Positions 16,841-26,368 of a DNA stretch of 64,000 nucleotides are shown in pieces (within the stretch, counting starts at the first letter, position 1; the number at the start of each line of letters is the position of its first letter). The position numbers were made by a program, and so were the translations under genes. The notes beneath the pieces are model-generated. The model was not told the origin of the DNA. It made no database searches and worked only from the letters and a program-made list of their open reading frames with translations. Source of the DNA: Grimontia marina (GTDB lineage: Bacteria > Pseudomonadota > Gammaproteobacteria > Enterobacterales > Vibrionaceae). The stretch spans positions 29,887 through 93,886 of the forward strand of contig NZ_FIZY01000017.1 in assembly GCF_900060185.1 (NCBI RefSeq), written 5' to 3'.

Positions 16841-18352
16841 TTACCCCATGGTTGGCATGGTGAAGTGACTATCGTGGGTTTCGAGTCGCACACTGGCTGG
16901 CCAGCGGGTAGTGACCGTTTTCATTCGGGTGTAGAAGCGAACGCCATCGTTACCATGCACATTCAGTGGCCCGAAGATAGAACGTTTCCAGCCGCCAAAG
17001 CTGTGGAACGCCATTGGGACAGGAATGGGTACATTGACACCTACCATGCCTGCCAACACATCTTCACTGAACTGGCGGGCAGTCTCACCATCCCGGGTGA
17101 AGATAGCAGAGCCATTGCCATACTCATGGCGGTTAATCAGTTCTAATGCCGTTTGATAATCCGGCACACGCACCAAAGACAGCACTGGCCCAAAGATTTC
17201 ATCCTGATAGATAGTCATATCAGGTGTCACGTCATCAAACAGTGTAGGACCCACAAAGTAGCCATTGTCATGCCCTTCCACCTGACAACCACGGCCATCA
17301 ACCACCAATTTCGCACCCTGCTCGACACCCGCGTCAATGTAGCCGACAATTTTGTCGCGATGTTGTGCGGAAATAACTGGTCCCATGTCGTTTTCCGGGC
17401 CGTCAACAATACCCGGGCCAACGCGCATTTTATTGATGCTTTCTGACAGTGAGGCTAACAACTTATCTGCGGTTTCATCGCCTACAGCGACGACAACAGA
17501 CAGCGCCATGCAGCGCTCACCCGCGGCACCAAAGCCTGCCCCCATGATGGCACCGCTTGCCATTTCAAGGTCAGCGTCAGGCATCAAAATACAATGATTT
17601 TTCGCACCGCCGAGCGCCTGACAGCGTTTTCCATGCGCGGATGCCGTGGAGTAGATGTATTCCGCAATAGGTGTTGAACCGACAAAGCTCACCGCTTGAA
17701 CGCGAGGGTCTGTCAGCAATACATCTACCGCTTCTTTGTCACCATTGACCACGTTGAAAACACCGTCTGGCAATCCGGCTTCTTTAAGTAATTCCGCCAG
17801 CATCAAACCCAGTGATGGATCCTTCTCGGAAGGCTTCAGAACAAAGGAATTACCGGTAGCAAGGGCAATCGGGAACATCCACATTGGTACCATCGCGGGG
17901 AAGTTAAATGGGGTTATCCCGGCACACACGCCAAGCGGCTGCATGATGGAGTGACTATCAACCCCAGAGCCCACATTCGCCGAGCTCTCCCCTTTTTGTA
18001 GATGAGGAATGCCGCAAGCAAATTCAACGACTTCCAATCCGCGGGTCAACTCGCCGACGGCATCAGAGTAGACTTTACCGTGTTCGTTGCTGATAAGGCG
18101 AGCCAGTTTGTCCTGATTCGCTTCAAGCAGCGCTTTGAATTTGAACATCACACGGGCACGGCGTAATGGTGGTGTTTTCTTCCATGCAGGAAAAGCCGCA
18201 TGCGCAGCAGCCACGGCCGCCTCTACTTCTTCTGCTTTGCTCAATACCACCTTACGGGTCTGCTCGCCAGTCGCCGGGTTGAATACTGCGCCAAATCGTT
18301 CAGTACTGCTTTCTGCGATTTGTCCGTTAATAAAGTTATGAACTGTTTCCAT
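16841..18352 (-). CDS. iolA: Methylmalonate/malonate-semialdehyde dehydrogenase (CoA-acylating)
   Basis: 503-aa aldehyde dehydrogenase converting malonic semialdehyde to acetyl-CoA plus CO2 (last step of inositol catabolism), or methylmalonic semialdehyde to propionyl-CoA. Family marks: VHNFINGQIAES at the start, GVCAGITPFNFPAMVPMWMF, the nucleophile Cys at about residue 281 in GAAGERCMALS, and GNGSAIFTRDG. The ATG at 18352 is chosen because GGAG lies 9 bases before it and the N-terminus then matches IolA; an in-frame ATG at 18367 is the alternative. Third gene of iolC-iolE-iolA and the only iolA in the window, so both inositol sets would depend on it. Confidence 0.93.
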   Translation of the reverse strand: METVHNFINGQIAESSTERFGAVFNPATGEQTRKVVLSKAEEVEAAVAAAHAAFPAWKKTPPLRRARVMFKFKALLEANQDKLARLISNEHGKVYSDAVGELTRGLEVVEFACGIPHLQKGESSANVGSGVDSHSIMQPLGVCAGITPFNFPAMVPMWMFPIALATGNSFVLKPSEKDPSLGLMLAELLKEAGLPDGVFNVVNGDKEAVDVLLTDPRVQAVSFVGSTPIAEYIYSTASAHGKRCQALGGAKNHCILMPDADLEMASGAIMGAGFGAAGERCMALSVVVAVGDETADKLLASLSESINKMRVGPGIVDGPENDMGPVISAQHRDKIVGYIDAGVEQGAKLVVDGRGCQVEGHDNGYFVGPTLFDDVTPDMTIYQDEIFGPVLSLVRVPDYQTALELINRHEYGNGSAIFTRDGETARQFSEDVLAGMVGVNVPIPVPMAFHSFGGWKRSIFGPLNVHGNDGVRFYTRMKTVTTRWPASVRLETHDSHFTMPTMG

Positions 18353-18374
18353 GTCTTGGGTCTCCATGTCTCAA

Positions 18375-19265
18375 TCACATCAATCCGGCATTTCGCGCAA
18401 AGGACGCCAAATTGTTATATCCAAGTGTTGCGTATGTCAGTGGGTGCGCAATCGAAGGGTCCTGCTCTGCTTCCACCACCAGCCAACCTGAGTAATCTGC
18501 CTGTTTCAGCACATCCATCACCGCCGCATAGTCAATACAACCATCGCCCGGTACGGTAAACACGCCATTCAACACAGCGTCCAAAAAGCTCAGGCGACGG
18601 TTTTTGGCATCGTCCAACATTGATTGGCGAATATCTTTGCAGTGCACATGATTGATTCTGCCGGCGTGACGTTTCGCTACCGCAAGAGGATCGCCGCCTG
18701 CAAAATGCAGATGACCCGTATCGAGCAACAAACCTACTTCTGGTCCTGTTTCCGCCATTAGACGATCCACATCCGCCTCGCTCTCTATAACCGTGCCCAT
18801 ATGGTGGTGATAGGCAATCTGTACACCCTGGGATAGAGTGAACTTCGCCAATTCCGTGAGCTTTTGTCCGTATTCCTGCCAGCGTTTCTCGGGGAAAGCC
18901 GGGCGTATTACGACGGGCATGTTTTGTTTCCCGTGGACACAACCCGTCACTTCTGCAAACACCATGACTTTCGCCCCGAGTGTTTTCAGTAGATTCAGGT
19001 GCGGTTGCATCGTTTCAATTTCCTGCTCGACACTGCGGCTCAGCAGCTCACCGGAATGCCAGCCGGAAACCAGCTTCAGGTCGTGTTTTGCCAGAATCGG
19101 CCCTAACACGTCGGGGTTACGTGGAAATTTGTTTCCAAGCTCAAACCCTGTAAAGCCGGCCTGTCTGCCCTCAGAAAGGCATATCTCTAAAGGCGTTTCA
19201 GCCCCCAGAGAAGGCAAATCATCATTGGTCCAGGTCAGTGGGTTAATCCCTAATTCAACAGCCAT
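18375..19265 (-). CDS. iolE: Inosose (2-keto-myo-inositol) dehydratase
   Basis: 296-aa TIM-barrel enzyme of the sugar phosphate isomerase/epimerase fold that dehydrates 2-keto-myo-inositol to 3D-trihydroxycyclohexane-1,2-dione. Family motifs: LGINPLTWTNDDLPSLG, GFELGNKFPRN, VQIAYHHHMGTVIES, LLLDTGHLHFAGGDP and VHCKDIR, with metal-ligand His, Asp and Glu. The start is ATG 19265 behind AAGGAGACAATC, 10 bases after iolC stops; the longer frame to 19304 overlaps iolC without its own signal. Confidence 0.93.
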   Translation of the reverse strand: MAVELGINPLTWTNDDLPSLGAETPLEICLSEGRQAGFTGFELGNKFPRNPDVLGPILAKHDLKLVSGWHSGELLSRSVEQEIETMQPHLNLLKTLGAKVMVFAEVTGCVHGKQNMPVVIRPAFPEKRWQEYGQKLTELAKFTLSQGVQIAYHHHMGTVIESEADVDRLMAETGPEVGLLLDTGHLHFAGGDPLAVAKRHAGRINHVHCKDIRQSMLDDAKNRRLSFLDAVLNGVFTVPGDGCIDYAAVMDVLKQADYSGWLVVEAEQDPSIAHPLTYATLGYNNLASFARNAGLM

Positions 19266-19275
19266 GATTGTCTCC

Positions 19276-21219
19276 TTACTCTCCGCGTTGACGCCAGGTT
19301 TCAATCAACCCGAGATAATTCGCCTTCACGGCAGCAACTAACCCTTGGTTATCCAACTCGCCGCGCATCCATTGACGGCTTGGCTCTCCAAAGATGGTAC
19401 GGCCGACTGCAAATCCCCTTACGGTTTTCGATACTGAAGAGGCTGCAAATCCTTCCTTTAACTCTTCGGCTGGTGCATCCAAGCCCAACAGCACAACACC
19501 ACGACAATGCGCGTCACGCTGTTCAATCAGTTCATCAACTGCTCGCCAGCCTTGCTTAGTCAGGGGGGGCAATTTCCACCAATCCGGTTTAATGTCCAAG
19601 TTGTAGAAACGGGTCATCGCACGCAAGTAAAGAAAATCAGCTTCTGTCGCAGAGCTCACCTCGAAATCCCTTGGCAGAATCACTTCCACCAACAGCTCGT
19701 TACCCGCAGCGCAACAGGCTTTATAGACTTCATGGAGCATGTTTTCCTGCTCCAATTGCAACCCTCTGGTGTCATCAGGGTGGTAGAAAACAAGGCATTT
19801 AACGACTTGTTCTTTTGGCCAACTCGCGAGTTGGGTTCCGATGTTCCCGTGCTCGAGGCGCAGAGGGCGCGAGCCCGGCAGTTCGATAGGTCGACCGACC
19901 CACCAACGTTCATCGACATGGTCACCAAACCCTGTTGCGGCATTCAGTACTTCCATGCCGAAAGTGGAATCGCAAAGGATACCCGCTTTCCCTTTCAAGC
20001 CAGATTCCTGCGCGACTTCCTGCGCGGCCTGCCAAATTAGAGTTTTGAGATAAGGGATATGTGCGACATCTACCCCTGCTTCCTGAGCCATTTCGACAAA
20101 CTGGGAGCGATGGTCGAAGGCCAGCACACACAAATCACTCCAAGCCAGCTCCCGGGTAGTTACGCGATGGAGGTGATTAAGCATGCCATCTTTATCCGGA
20201 CGTGGGATCTCATGCTCGTGTTGAAGGTAGTAGTCCAGCTCTTCTTTGGTAGGCATCGCAGGAGAGCATCCATGGCGTGAAACCACTAACGCCCCGCAGG
20301 CGTTAGCATAGCGGCAGCACTGCTCCCAGGATTCATCATTCAGGTAGCCGCGAAGCAGCCCAGACATAAAGGCATCACCCGCCCCAAGTACATTTAGTAC
20401 TTCTACACGCACGCCCTGCACCGTTATACCATCATCAAGCACACTGCCAATTTCGTCAGTGAATACGCTGCAGCCCAGTGGTCCTCGTTTACACACCAAG
20501 GCAGCATCAGTGAAAGCTCGCACAGACTTGAGTGCTTCGACGGAGTCTTCGGCTCCCCCAGCAATATGGAACTCTTCTTCGGTACCAACAATAAGGTCAA
20601 ACAGGCCAAGTACTTCCTGAAGCTGGCGTGTCACTTCGTCCGATTCGATGTAGCGGGTTTCGCCATCTCCCAGCGAAGTCAGCCCCCAAAGCACAGGTCG
20701 GTAGTCCACATCCAATGCGGTACGAACGCCATGCTTACGGGCATAGTTCAGCGCTGTGATCACGGCGTCACGGGAGCTAGGGTTGGAAAGGTGTGTGCCG
20801 GTAATCGCCAAACACTTAGCCGAAGCAATGTAATCTTCGTTGATGTCTTCGGGCGTAATGGCTTTGTCAGCACAGTTGTCTCGGTAGAAAATCAGCGGGA
20901 AGGTTTCTTCATCTTTGATGCCTAGCAACACAAGTGCTGTCAGCCTTTCTTTGTCGATGATGATGTTGCTGGTATCGACGCCAACCCGTTCTAGTTCTTC
21001 GGTCACAAAGCGTCCCATGTGCTCGTCGCCCACACGAGCCAACATACCGGATTTAAGACCCTGCCTTGCAGTACCGTGAGCAACATTGCCCGATGAGCCA
21101 CCCAGATACTTGGCAAAGGTTCGCATATCTTCAAGACGCGAACCGACCTGCTCTCCATACAAATCAACGGCGACACGCCCAAGGCAAATCACGTCCAATG
21201 TTTTTTCTACCGTCGTCAT
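19276..21219 (-). CDS. iolC: 5-dehydro-2-deoxygluconokinase fused to a DUF2090 aldolase-like domain
   Basis: 647-aa two-domain protein. Residues ~1-325 are a PfkB/ribokinase-type kinase (DVICLGRVAVDLYGEQVGS, GGSSGNVAHGTARQGL, catalytic GAGDAFMSGLLRGY) that phosphorylates 5-dehydro-2-deoxy-D-gluconate. Residues ~340-647 are DUF2090, a class I aldolase-like TIM barrel (WSDLCVLAFDHRSQF, GKAGILCDSTFG, FAVGRTIFGEPSRQW) thought to cleave the phosphorylated product. Such fusions are common in proteobacterial iol clusters and replace a separate IolJ. First gene of its operon; two perfect ATGAAA-N6-TTTCAT palindromes lie upstream. A second stand-alone IolC and a class II aldolase occur at 42.6-45.4 kb. 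Confidence 0.93.
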   Translation of the reverse strand: MTTVEKTLDVICLGRVAVDLYGEQVGSRLEDMRTFAKYLGGSSGNVAHGTARQGLKSGMLARVGDEHMGRFVTEELERVGVDTSNIIIDKERLTALVLLGIKDEETFPLIFYRDNCADKAITPEDINEDYIASAKCLAITGTHLSNPSSRDAVITALNYARKHGVRTALDVDYRPVLWGLTSLGDGETRYIESDEVTRQLQEVLGLFDLIVGTEEEFHIAGGAEDSVEALKSVRAFTDAALVCKRGPLGCSVFTDEIGSVLDDGITVQGVRVEVLNVLGAGDAFMSGLLRGYLNDESWEQCCRYANACGALVVSRHGCSPAMPTKEELDYYLQHEHEIPRPDKDGMLNHLHRVTTRELAWSDLCVLAFDHRSQFVEMAQEAGVDVAHIPYLKTLIWQAAQEVAQESGLKGKAGILCDSTFGMEVLNAATGFGDHVDERWWVGRPIELPGSRPLRLEHGNIGTQLASWPKEQVVKCLVFYHPDDTRGLQLEQENMLHEVYKACCAAGNELLVEVILPRDFEVSSATEADFLYLRAMTRFYNLDIKPDWWKLPPLTKQGWRAVDELIEQRDAHCRGVVLLGLDAPAEELKEGFAASSVSKTVRGFAVGRTIFGEPSRQWMRGELDNQGLVAAVKANYLGLIETWRQRGE

Positions 21220-21293
21220 TCCCGACTCCTGTCAGATTTCCCATCCTGTTCAGTGTGGCTGAACCTAAAAAATACACTTCATTAAACCACACA

Positions 21294-21311
21294 ATGAAAT
21301 GTACGTTTCAT
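21294..21311. promoter_or_regulatory. Palindromic operator 1 upstream of iolCEA
   Basis: Perfect inverted repeat ATGAAA-TGTACG-TTTCAT. The spacing of six bases matches the GGAA-N6-TTCC plan described for RpiR-type IolR in rhizobia. Same motif at 21347 and, with one mismatch, at 30331. Confidence 0.6.
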
Positions 21312-21346
21312 TTTATACTAAGATCGAAACGACCAGATCGCAACTA

Positions 21347-21364
21347 ATGAAACAAACATTTCAT
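21347..21364. promoter_or_regulatory. Palindromic operator 2 upstream of iolCEA
   Basis: Perfect inverted repeat ATGAAA-CAAACA-TTTCAT. Its centre is 53 bp (about five helical turns) from the centre of operator 1, which would put two bound dimers on the same DNA face. Confidence 0.6.
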
Positions 21365-21429
21365 GCGTTTTTTCACTGGTTGGATCATCCTTAAGATCAC
21401 CCTCTAGACGACTGCACTATCAGAGGGGC

Positions 21430-21688
21430 CAGACCTTATTTCTCTGGTGATGGCGACCCTGCTGAGCAGACGCACCTGGATGCATGGCTTCATCATCTTT
21501 GGTGATTACTGTCACCATTGCGAAGACTGCGCGGATGAAATGAGCAAGTGGCTGATGGAAGGCAAAATACAGTACAAAGAACAAATTGCTGACGGCTTGG
21601 TTGCTTTGCCGGACGCCTTTATAGGTCAGTTGGAGGGCAAGAACTCCACAAGTTCGTGGTAAAAATTGCCGAGAAAACAGATGACTAA
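21430..21688 (+). pseudogene. Remnant of a CurA-type NADP-dependent oxidoreductase
   Basis: Only the C-terminal ~85 codons of an MDR-family oxidoreductase (E. coli CurA/YncB-like) remain: LLSRRTWMHGFIIFGDY, MSKWLMEGKIQYKEQIADGL, DAFIGQLEGKN. A one-base deletion after LEGKN puts the original ending (FHKFVVKIAEKTDD, stop at 21686) out of frame. There is no upstream domain; the flank turns directly into the iolC promoter region. The fragment cannot encode a working enzyme. Confidence 0.75.
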
Positions 21689-21824
21689 TTCTTCGCTCCA
21701 CAATTGAGAAGAACCTGAAAAAGCCCCCATGATGATCTCTACACGGGCTTTTTATCACTTCACCAGCGAAAGCAACGTGTTAGGTTACAATGTAGTTAAG
21801 AATCAATCTCACGCAGGGGATGCA

Positions 21825-22295
21825 ATGAAAAACGGGATCGTTTTACTTTTCACTCATGGCTTTGCCATCGCTATCGGTTTTGCTGCTGGTCTTTACGCAC
21901 TACCCATTCTTGTTGCACCGGAAGGCCCTTCTGTCGAAGTGATCGAATCCACTGCATCTAATGCGAGTTATACCGGAGAGTTCCGTAAAGACCTGAAAGA
22001 CAGCGATACTTTCCACTGGGGTGAAGGAAAAGTCTCTATTAGCCCAGAAGCCATTTCACTGATGGGTGAACTAGCACCCGGCCCTGATTACAAGCTCTAT
22101 CTTTCCCCTGAATTTGTCGAAACAGAAGCCGATTTTAACCGCCTGAAACCGCAGATGCAGCAAGTTGGTGATGTAAAAACCTTCGACAACTTCTTGGTAG
22201 AAGTCCCCGGTGATATTGACCCTTCACAGTTCAATACCGTGATTGTTTGGTGTGAATCTTTCGGCGAGTTCATTACTGCAGCACGCTATGAATAA
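21825..22295 (+). CDS. DM13-domain protein
   Basis: 156-aa protein with an N-terminal signal anchor (residues ~4-27, IVLLFTHGFAIAIGFAAGLY) and a DM13 domain (about 50-155: TGEFRKDLKDSDTFHWGEGK, APGPDYKLYLSPEFV, VGDVKTFDNFLVEVPG, VIVWCESFGEFITAARY). DM13 is predicted to take part in extracytoplasmic redox reactions, with a conserved Cys seen here in WCESF. The ATG at 21825 is chosen for its signal anchor; an upstream ATG at 21729 gives an unlikely N-terminus. Single gene. The 189-bp gap after it holds nothing clear apart from a weak AGGCGA/TCGCCT hairpin near 22309. Confidence 0.85.
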   Translation: MKNGIVLLFTHGFAIAIGFAAGLYALPILVAPEGPSVEVIESTASNASYTGEFRKDLKDSDTFHWGEGKVSISPEAISLMGELAPGPDYKLYLSPEFVETEADFNRLKPQMQQVGDVKTFDNFLVEVPGDIDPSQFNTVIVWCESFGEFITAARYE

Positions 22296-22484
22296 CTGAC
22301 CGGTATTAGGCGAGACAAAATGCTTCGCCTGTATTCCCTTCTGATAATCCCAAAGCCTTTCCTTTTTGCTATACCTCTGATAATAAGCAGCCGCTATCGA
22401 TAAAATAGTTATTAACGATTTCAGATAGCAGTTCAAAAACCTTAACCTGACACCAATACCAACGGAGCACAAGAGATTAGAAAG

Positions 22485-23384
22485 ATGTCAGGTAAGAAAG
22501 CACTGGTCGTTGAAGGTGGAGCAATGCGCGGTATTTTCGCGGCCGGTGTGTTGGATGCTTTTTTGGAGGTTAATTATAATCCTTTTGATTTCGCCATTGG
22601 CGTATCCGCAGGAGCTTCCAATTTATTGGGTTATCTTGCCCAGCAGCCAAACCGCAGCTATCAGGTGATCACTGGGTTGGCGACTGACAGTGCTTTCTTT
22701 AACCCTACGCGTTTTGTCCGCGGCGGTAATCTGGTTGATGTTCAGTGGTTGGAGCAAGAATCTCTGCGCCGCTTCCCTCTCGACACAGACACTCTGTTCA
22801 ACAACATTCCTTTGCTGGCAGCCGTCACCAATGTGGATACTGGCGATGCAGACTATTACTGGGTTAACCCAGATAATATGTCTAAGGTGATTGAAGCGAC
22901 CACAGCTTTACCGATCGCCTACCGCCCAACGCCGTGTTTCTCTGGCGGCTGTTACACCGATGGCGGCGTAGCGGATTCCATTCCTGTTGCGGAAGCCTAC
23001 CGACGCGGCGCACGGGAAATCACCGTTATCCTTTCGCAGCCTGGCGACTATGAAATGTCTCCAATGAAAATGCCAAAGCTAATGGATCAACTGCTAAAGA
23101 AGTACCCTCACGTTGCGGATGCGATGCGTAAACGTGCAGAGCGTTATAATGCCTCGCTGGCGTTTATTAAGAATCCGCCAAAGGATTGCGTGGTGAATGT
23201 GATTGCGCCACCAGACACCTTCCCTGTTGGTCGCTTTACCATGAAAAAATCCAAATTAGATGAAGGCTATGGCATGGGTATTCAAGCGGGTCAGGCATAC
23301 ATGTTCAATATGTACAAAGACGTGTTAAAGCAGCAAGTGCTGGAAGAAGGGTCGACCAGAAAGGTTCGGGATTTGGTGGTTTGA
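22485..23384 (+). CDS. Patatin-like phospholipase (YjjU-like)
   Basis: 299-aa cytoplasmic serine acyl hydrolase of the patatin family. Catalytic dyad: nucleophile Ser in GVSAGAS (around residue 42) and Asp in TDGGVADSIPV (around 167); oxyanion loop GGAMRGIFAAGVLDAF at 11-26. Overall order is that of E. coli YjjU. Substrate probably phospholipid or another acyl ester; unproven. It stands alone, convergent with the large SUKH/ankyrin gene. Confidence 0.88.
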   Translation: MSGKKALVVEGGAMRGIFAAGVLDAFLEVNYNPFDFAIGVSAGASNLLGYLAQQPNRSYQVITGLATDSAFFNPTRFVRGGNLVDVQWLEQESLRRFPLDTDTLFNNIPLLAAVTNVDTGDADYYWVNPDNMSKVIEATTALPIAYRPTPCFSGGCYTDGGVADSIPVAEAYRRGAREITVILSQPGDYEMSPMKMPKLMDQLLKKYPHVADAMRKRAERYNASLAFIKNPPKDCVVNVIAPPDTFPVGRFTMKKSKLDEGYGMGIQAGQAYMFNMYKDVLKQQVLEEGSTRKVRDLVV

Positions 23385-23491
23385 GCAACATTCATTAGCA
23401 ACTAACCTGTATCGGTTTAGACAAAAGCGAATTCGCAATTATCACCTTAGGCGTTCGTTTCGAGAAGTCTTTCTGGCGCATGGATAAAAAG

Positions 23492-26236
23492 TTACTTTGG
23501 CATACGCGTCGGCAATTTGAATTCTATATCTCTCCAGAGACCTGCTTCCTCACCATCTTCTGTTCGATTAAGAGGTGGATTGGATAAACAGTGCGTTTCG
23601 ATGACCTTTAAAATCGAATCCACATAATTAGTATCAAGATCGCTTTTCTTGAGGCTTTCATAGATATCTATCCATGTATTGAAGTGTATATAGACCAGAG
23701 GTTGCCAGAGCGCGCAAAGCAGCAAGTATTCTCTGTGTGTTAGTCGATTTGCCAGATACGCCATGCGCGCATGCGCTAGGTCAATCATAGAGTCTGTGAG
23801 TGTATGATCAGCCAGTTGCTCACGCTCCAGAGCATAATCGAAATTTGTCGATGCAAGAGAATTAAGAGTACGGCGAAATTCTGGTGAAAATTGCAAATCG
23901 ATAGCAATTCTATCTGCATCATCGAGTCTAGCCAGCGCCAATTTCTGATGCGCCCAATAGCAATTTATAACCACCTCAAGAAACGAATTCAGAAATGAAG
24001 AGGTATCTGGGAAATCAAGCTCTTGGACAAGAAACCCTGATAATAAACCTCTAAACTTCACCGCTTCTTCTGGAGGGTTTTCAAAGCTGAATTGAGACCG
24101 GAACCCTTGAGTCCGAGTGATGTACTCAAAACCGAGTTCACCGTACAGACCCAGAAGTAATGGGCCGGAGTATAGGTTAGCCCAGCAAAGTGGCCAAATT
24201 TCTCTAGGTGATTCAATATTGTCGTCATAGCAAATTGCCCCAGAGAGCATTGTCCACGCTGGTGCGGAAGTGCCAAAGCAAGAGTTGTAGGTGAGGCGCC
24301 CCTTCCAATTGGTAACCCAGTCCGTAATTCTGGTGGAAAGTTCTGGGTTTTGTTCTTCATTTGCCAACGCATATCTGTGTAAATTGAATATCGCCGCGAG
24401 GTCTAGCAACTCATCATTAACTCGCGACTGTCCGAATACTGTCAAAAGGTACTGTACGATATCGAGGTTACCTGTGCTAGCCGCATGCACAACCGAATCT
24501 ATGGGGATCTCTTTCCCGACTGAGCATAAATGATTAACTAAAGTTTCGATGTAGTATTTATTGCAACCGCATGAAATCATTGAACTTAGCACATCGAAAA
24601 GATCATGTGAGCCTATGAGCAGTGCTTTAAAGGCGTTAGGCTTGTCGTTCAACGCGCAATAAAGAAGAGGGGTTGTGTTATGCGCCCAGCTTGAGACGAA
24701 CCGGTACTTATGACAGTCAACGCTTTGGGCAGTGAGTGCTTCGATGATTTCGACATTGTCCGTAACCAACGCTTCAAGCAGCGCGAAGTATCCGCTCGTA
24801 GGGCGATCTCGAATACGCTTGTTTTTCAAATCGGCCTGCCAGTTCGGCTTTGCGGAAGTTATAACCTCCTTGAGACCTGCCATAAACCTTTCTAGCTGCG
24901 GGTTACCTGGTCCTCCCACTGACTTATAAGACATGACAGAGTCGTAATCCGACTGATACAACTTTATCTTTCTCTCTGCCACCTGAATAAGGTGTTCGAT
25001 TTGCTGAATGCTCAAGTCAGAACTATCAGCCCAATCTTTGTTGAGGTTGTCAAATAGGAGGTTGAGCAGAGTAATATCTGTCACTGGCATGCTCAAAAAT
25101 TCAAGTAACGTTTTGTAGTCAAAACTTGGAGAAGTTTTTATTATATCTTCGATGATGATTGCGTCAGATTTCTTCGCAAGGGCAATACGTGCCAACCTTG
25201 GAGAACTGAATGATCTCTGCCTTAGCACTTGGAACACCGTGCCTTTATCGTTCAAAAGCGCAAATTCAACTGGCAGGATATTTCTCTGTAATGGGCGAGA
25301 TAAATCACACCCGGCTGCTTCAAGCTGATTCAAAAGGTGAATATCTTCTGCAAGTATTGCTGCCTCAATAGAAAGAATTGGCAACCGCCAATCTTTTATT
25401 ATCGTGCCTTGCTCGAGAGCTCCTCTCCAATCAAGCATATTGGCGATTTGTAGCATTTTAAACTTCGCGATAATCTCAGGGTTTTCAGTTTTTAATACTG
25501 CGTCATCAAGACCATCAGGTGGATCACTGTCTGTCCATCCATTTTTGCGTCGGTATTCAATCAAGGTGCTAGGTATTTCGTACACCAATCTATTTGACTC
25601 GTCCGGAGAATAGCTAGGGTATAAAAAGAGATGATCGAAGACTGAGCTCAACCCATCTTTAAAATCGAAGAAGTCGGCGTTAGGAACCCGATATTCCCAT
25701 CCAGCGATTCCGCAATGAAAAGCTGAAGCCGTTTCATTGTTTTTAAAGTCAACAAAAAGTCTTTCAATATAGTCTTGTCCTGCCATTACGGGCAGTGAGG
25801 GAATAGAGTCTCCATCACTGTTTTGCCACTCATTTTCAATCCAACCGTAAAGATCTTTATATCCATTGTCTTTGGGCGCGCAGATATTATTGAGCCCTAA
25901 AGTCTCTACAAAACCGGAAAAATCAGCGAGGAGATTATATTCATGTTCTCCACCAAAGCATTGTTGCCAGAGTTTTAAAACACTTCGAGGAATTGGCTGG
26001 CCGCATGCAGACTCAACAGCGTCTATTTCTGCTACGGTGATAGGTTCACGCGCTCTGAATATAGCTTTATTTCGATAGAAAACCACGCCTTGAGCGGCCA
26101 ATTCAGCGCGTTCGCTGTCTGTAAATTCGCCCATACTAGCCATCTTTTTTTCAGGAGCTATTTCAATTTCTTTGACGTAAGAACCGGCTCTAGTTTTAGC
26201 CAGAGCCTGCAACAATCTCCCAAAGAGGCCTTTCAC
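23492..26236 (-). CDS. Large SUKH (SMI1/KNR4)-ankyrin protein of unknown role
   Basis: 914-aa protein. Residues ~65-215 look like a SMI1/KNR4 (SUKH) domain: EPITVAEIDAVESACGQPIP, VLKLWQQCFGGEHEYN and the later FFDFKDGLSSVFDHLFLYPS. Residues ~275-420 and ~485-640 hold degenerate ankyrin-type helix pairs (GYFALLEALVTDNVEIIEAL, TPLLYCALNDKPNAFKALLI, VVHAASTGNLDIVQYLL). The rest is helical and unrecognised. The start is GTG 26236 behind AAGGAG; an overlapping ATG closes after three codons. SUKH proteins often act as immunity proteins to polymorphic toxins, but no toxin gene adjoins it. The composition seems more AT-rich than its neighbours, and an IS630 relic lies 130 bp upstream, which suggests an acquired gene. 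Confidence 0.75.
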   Translation of the reverse strand: MKGLFGRLLQALAKTRAGSYVKEIEIAPEKKMASMGEFTDSERAELAAQGVVFYRNKAIFRAREPITVAEIDAVESACGQPIPRSVLKLWQQCFGGEHEYNLLADFSGFVETLGLNNICAPKDNGYKDLYGWIENEWQNSDGDSIPSLPVMAGQDYIERLFVDFKNNETASAFHCGIAGWEYRVPNADFFDFKDGLSSVFDHLFLYPSYSPDESNRLVYEIPSTLIEYRRKNGWTDSDPPDGLDDAVLKTENPEIIAKFKMLQIANMLDWRGALEQGTIIKDWRLPILSIEAAILAEDIHLLNQLEAAGCDLSRPLQRNILPVEFALLNDKGTVFQVLRQRSFSSPRLARIALAKKSDAIIIEDIIKTSPSFDYKTLLEFLSMPVTDITLLNLLFDNLNKDWADSSDLSIQQIEHLIQVAERKIKLYQSDYDSVMSYKSVGGPGNPQLERFMAGLKEVITSAKPNWQADLKNKRIRDRPTSGYFALLEALVTDNVEIIEALTAQSVDCHKYRFVSSWAHNTTPLLYCALNDKPNAFKALLIGSHDLFDVLSSMISCGCNKYYIETLVNHLCSVGKEIPIDSVVHAASTGNLDIVQYLLTVFGQSRVNDELLDLAAIFNLHRYALANEEQNPELSTRITDWVTNWKGRLTYNSCFGTSAPAWTMLSGAICYDDNIESPREIWPLCWANLYSGPLLLGLYGELGFEYITRTQGFRSQFSFENPPEEAVKFRGLLSGFLVQELDFPDTSSFLNSFLEVVINCYWAHQKLALARLDDADRIAIDLQFSPEFRRTLNSLASTNFDYALEREQLADHTLTDSMIDLAHARMAYLANRLTHREYLLLCALWQPLVYIHFNTWIDIYESLKKSDLDTNYVDSILKVIETHCLSNPPLNRTEDGEEAGLWRDIEFKLPTRMPK

Positions 26237-26368
26237 AACTTCATCTCCTTGCTACTTGCCCTTTCTTCCCTGTACATGGTTGGATTTCAGCCTCACAAAA
26301 AATTTGAAAGATATGCCATCGCGATAGTACACAGTAACGTGAGAAGTACAGGTTTCAAAAGTAAGAAG

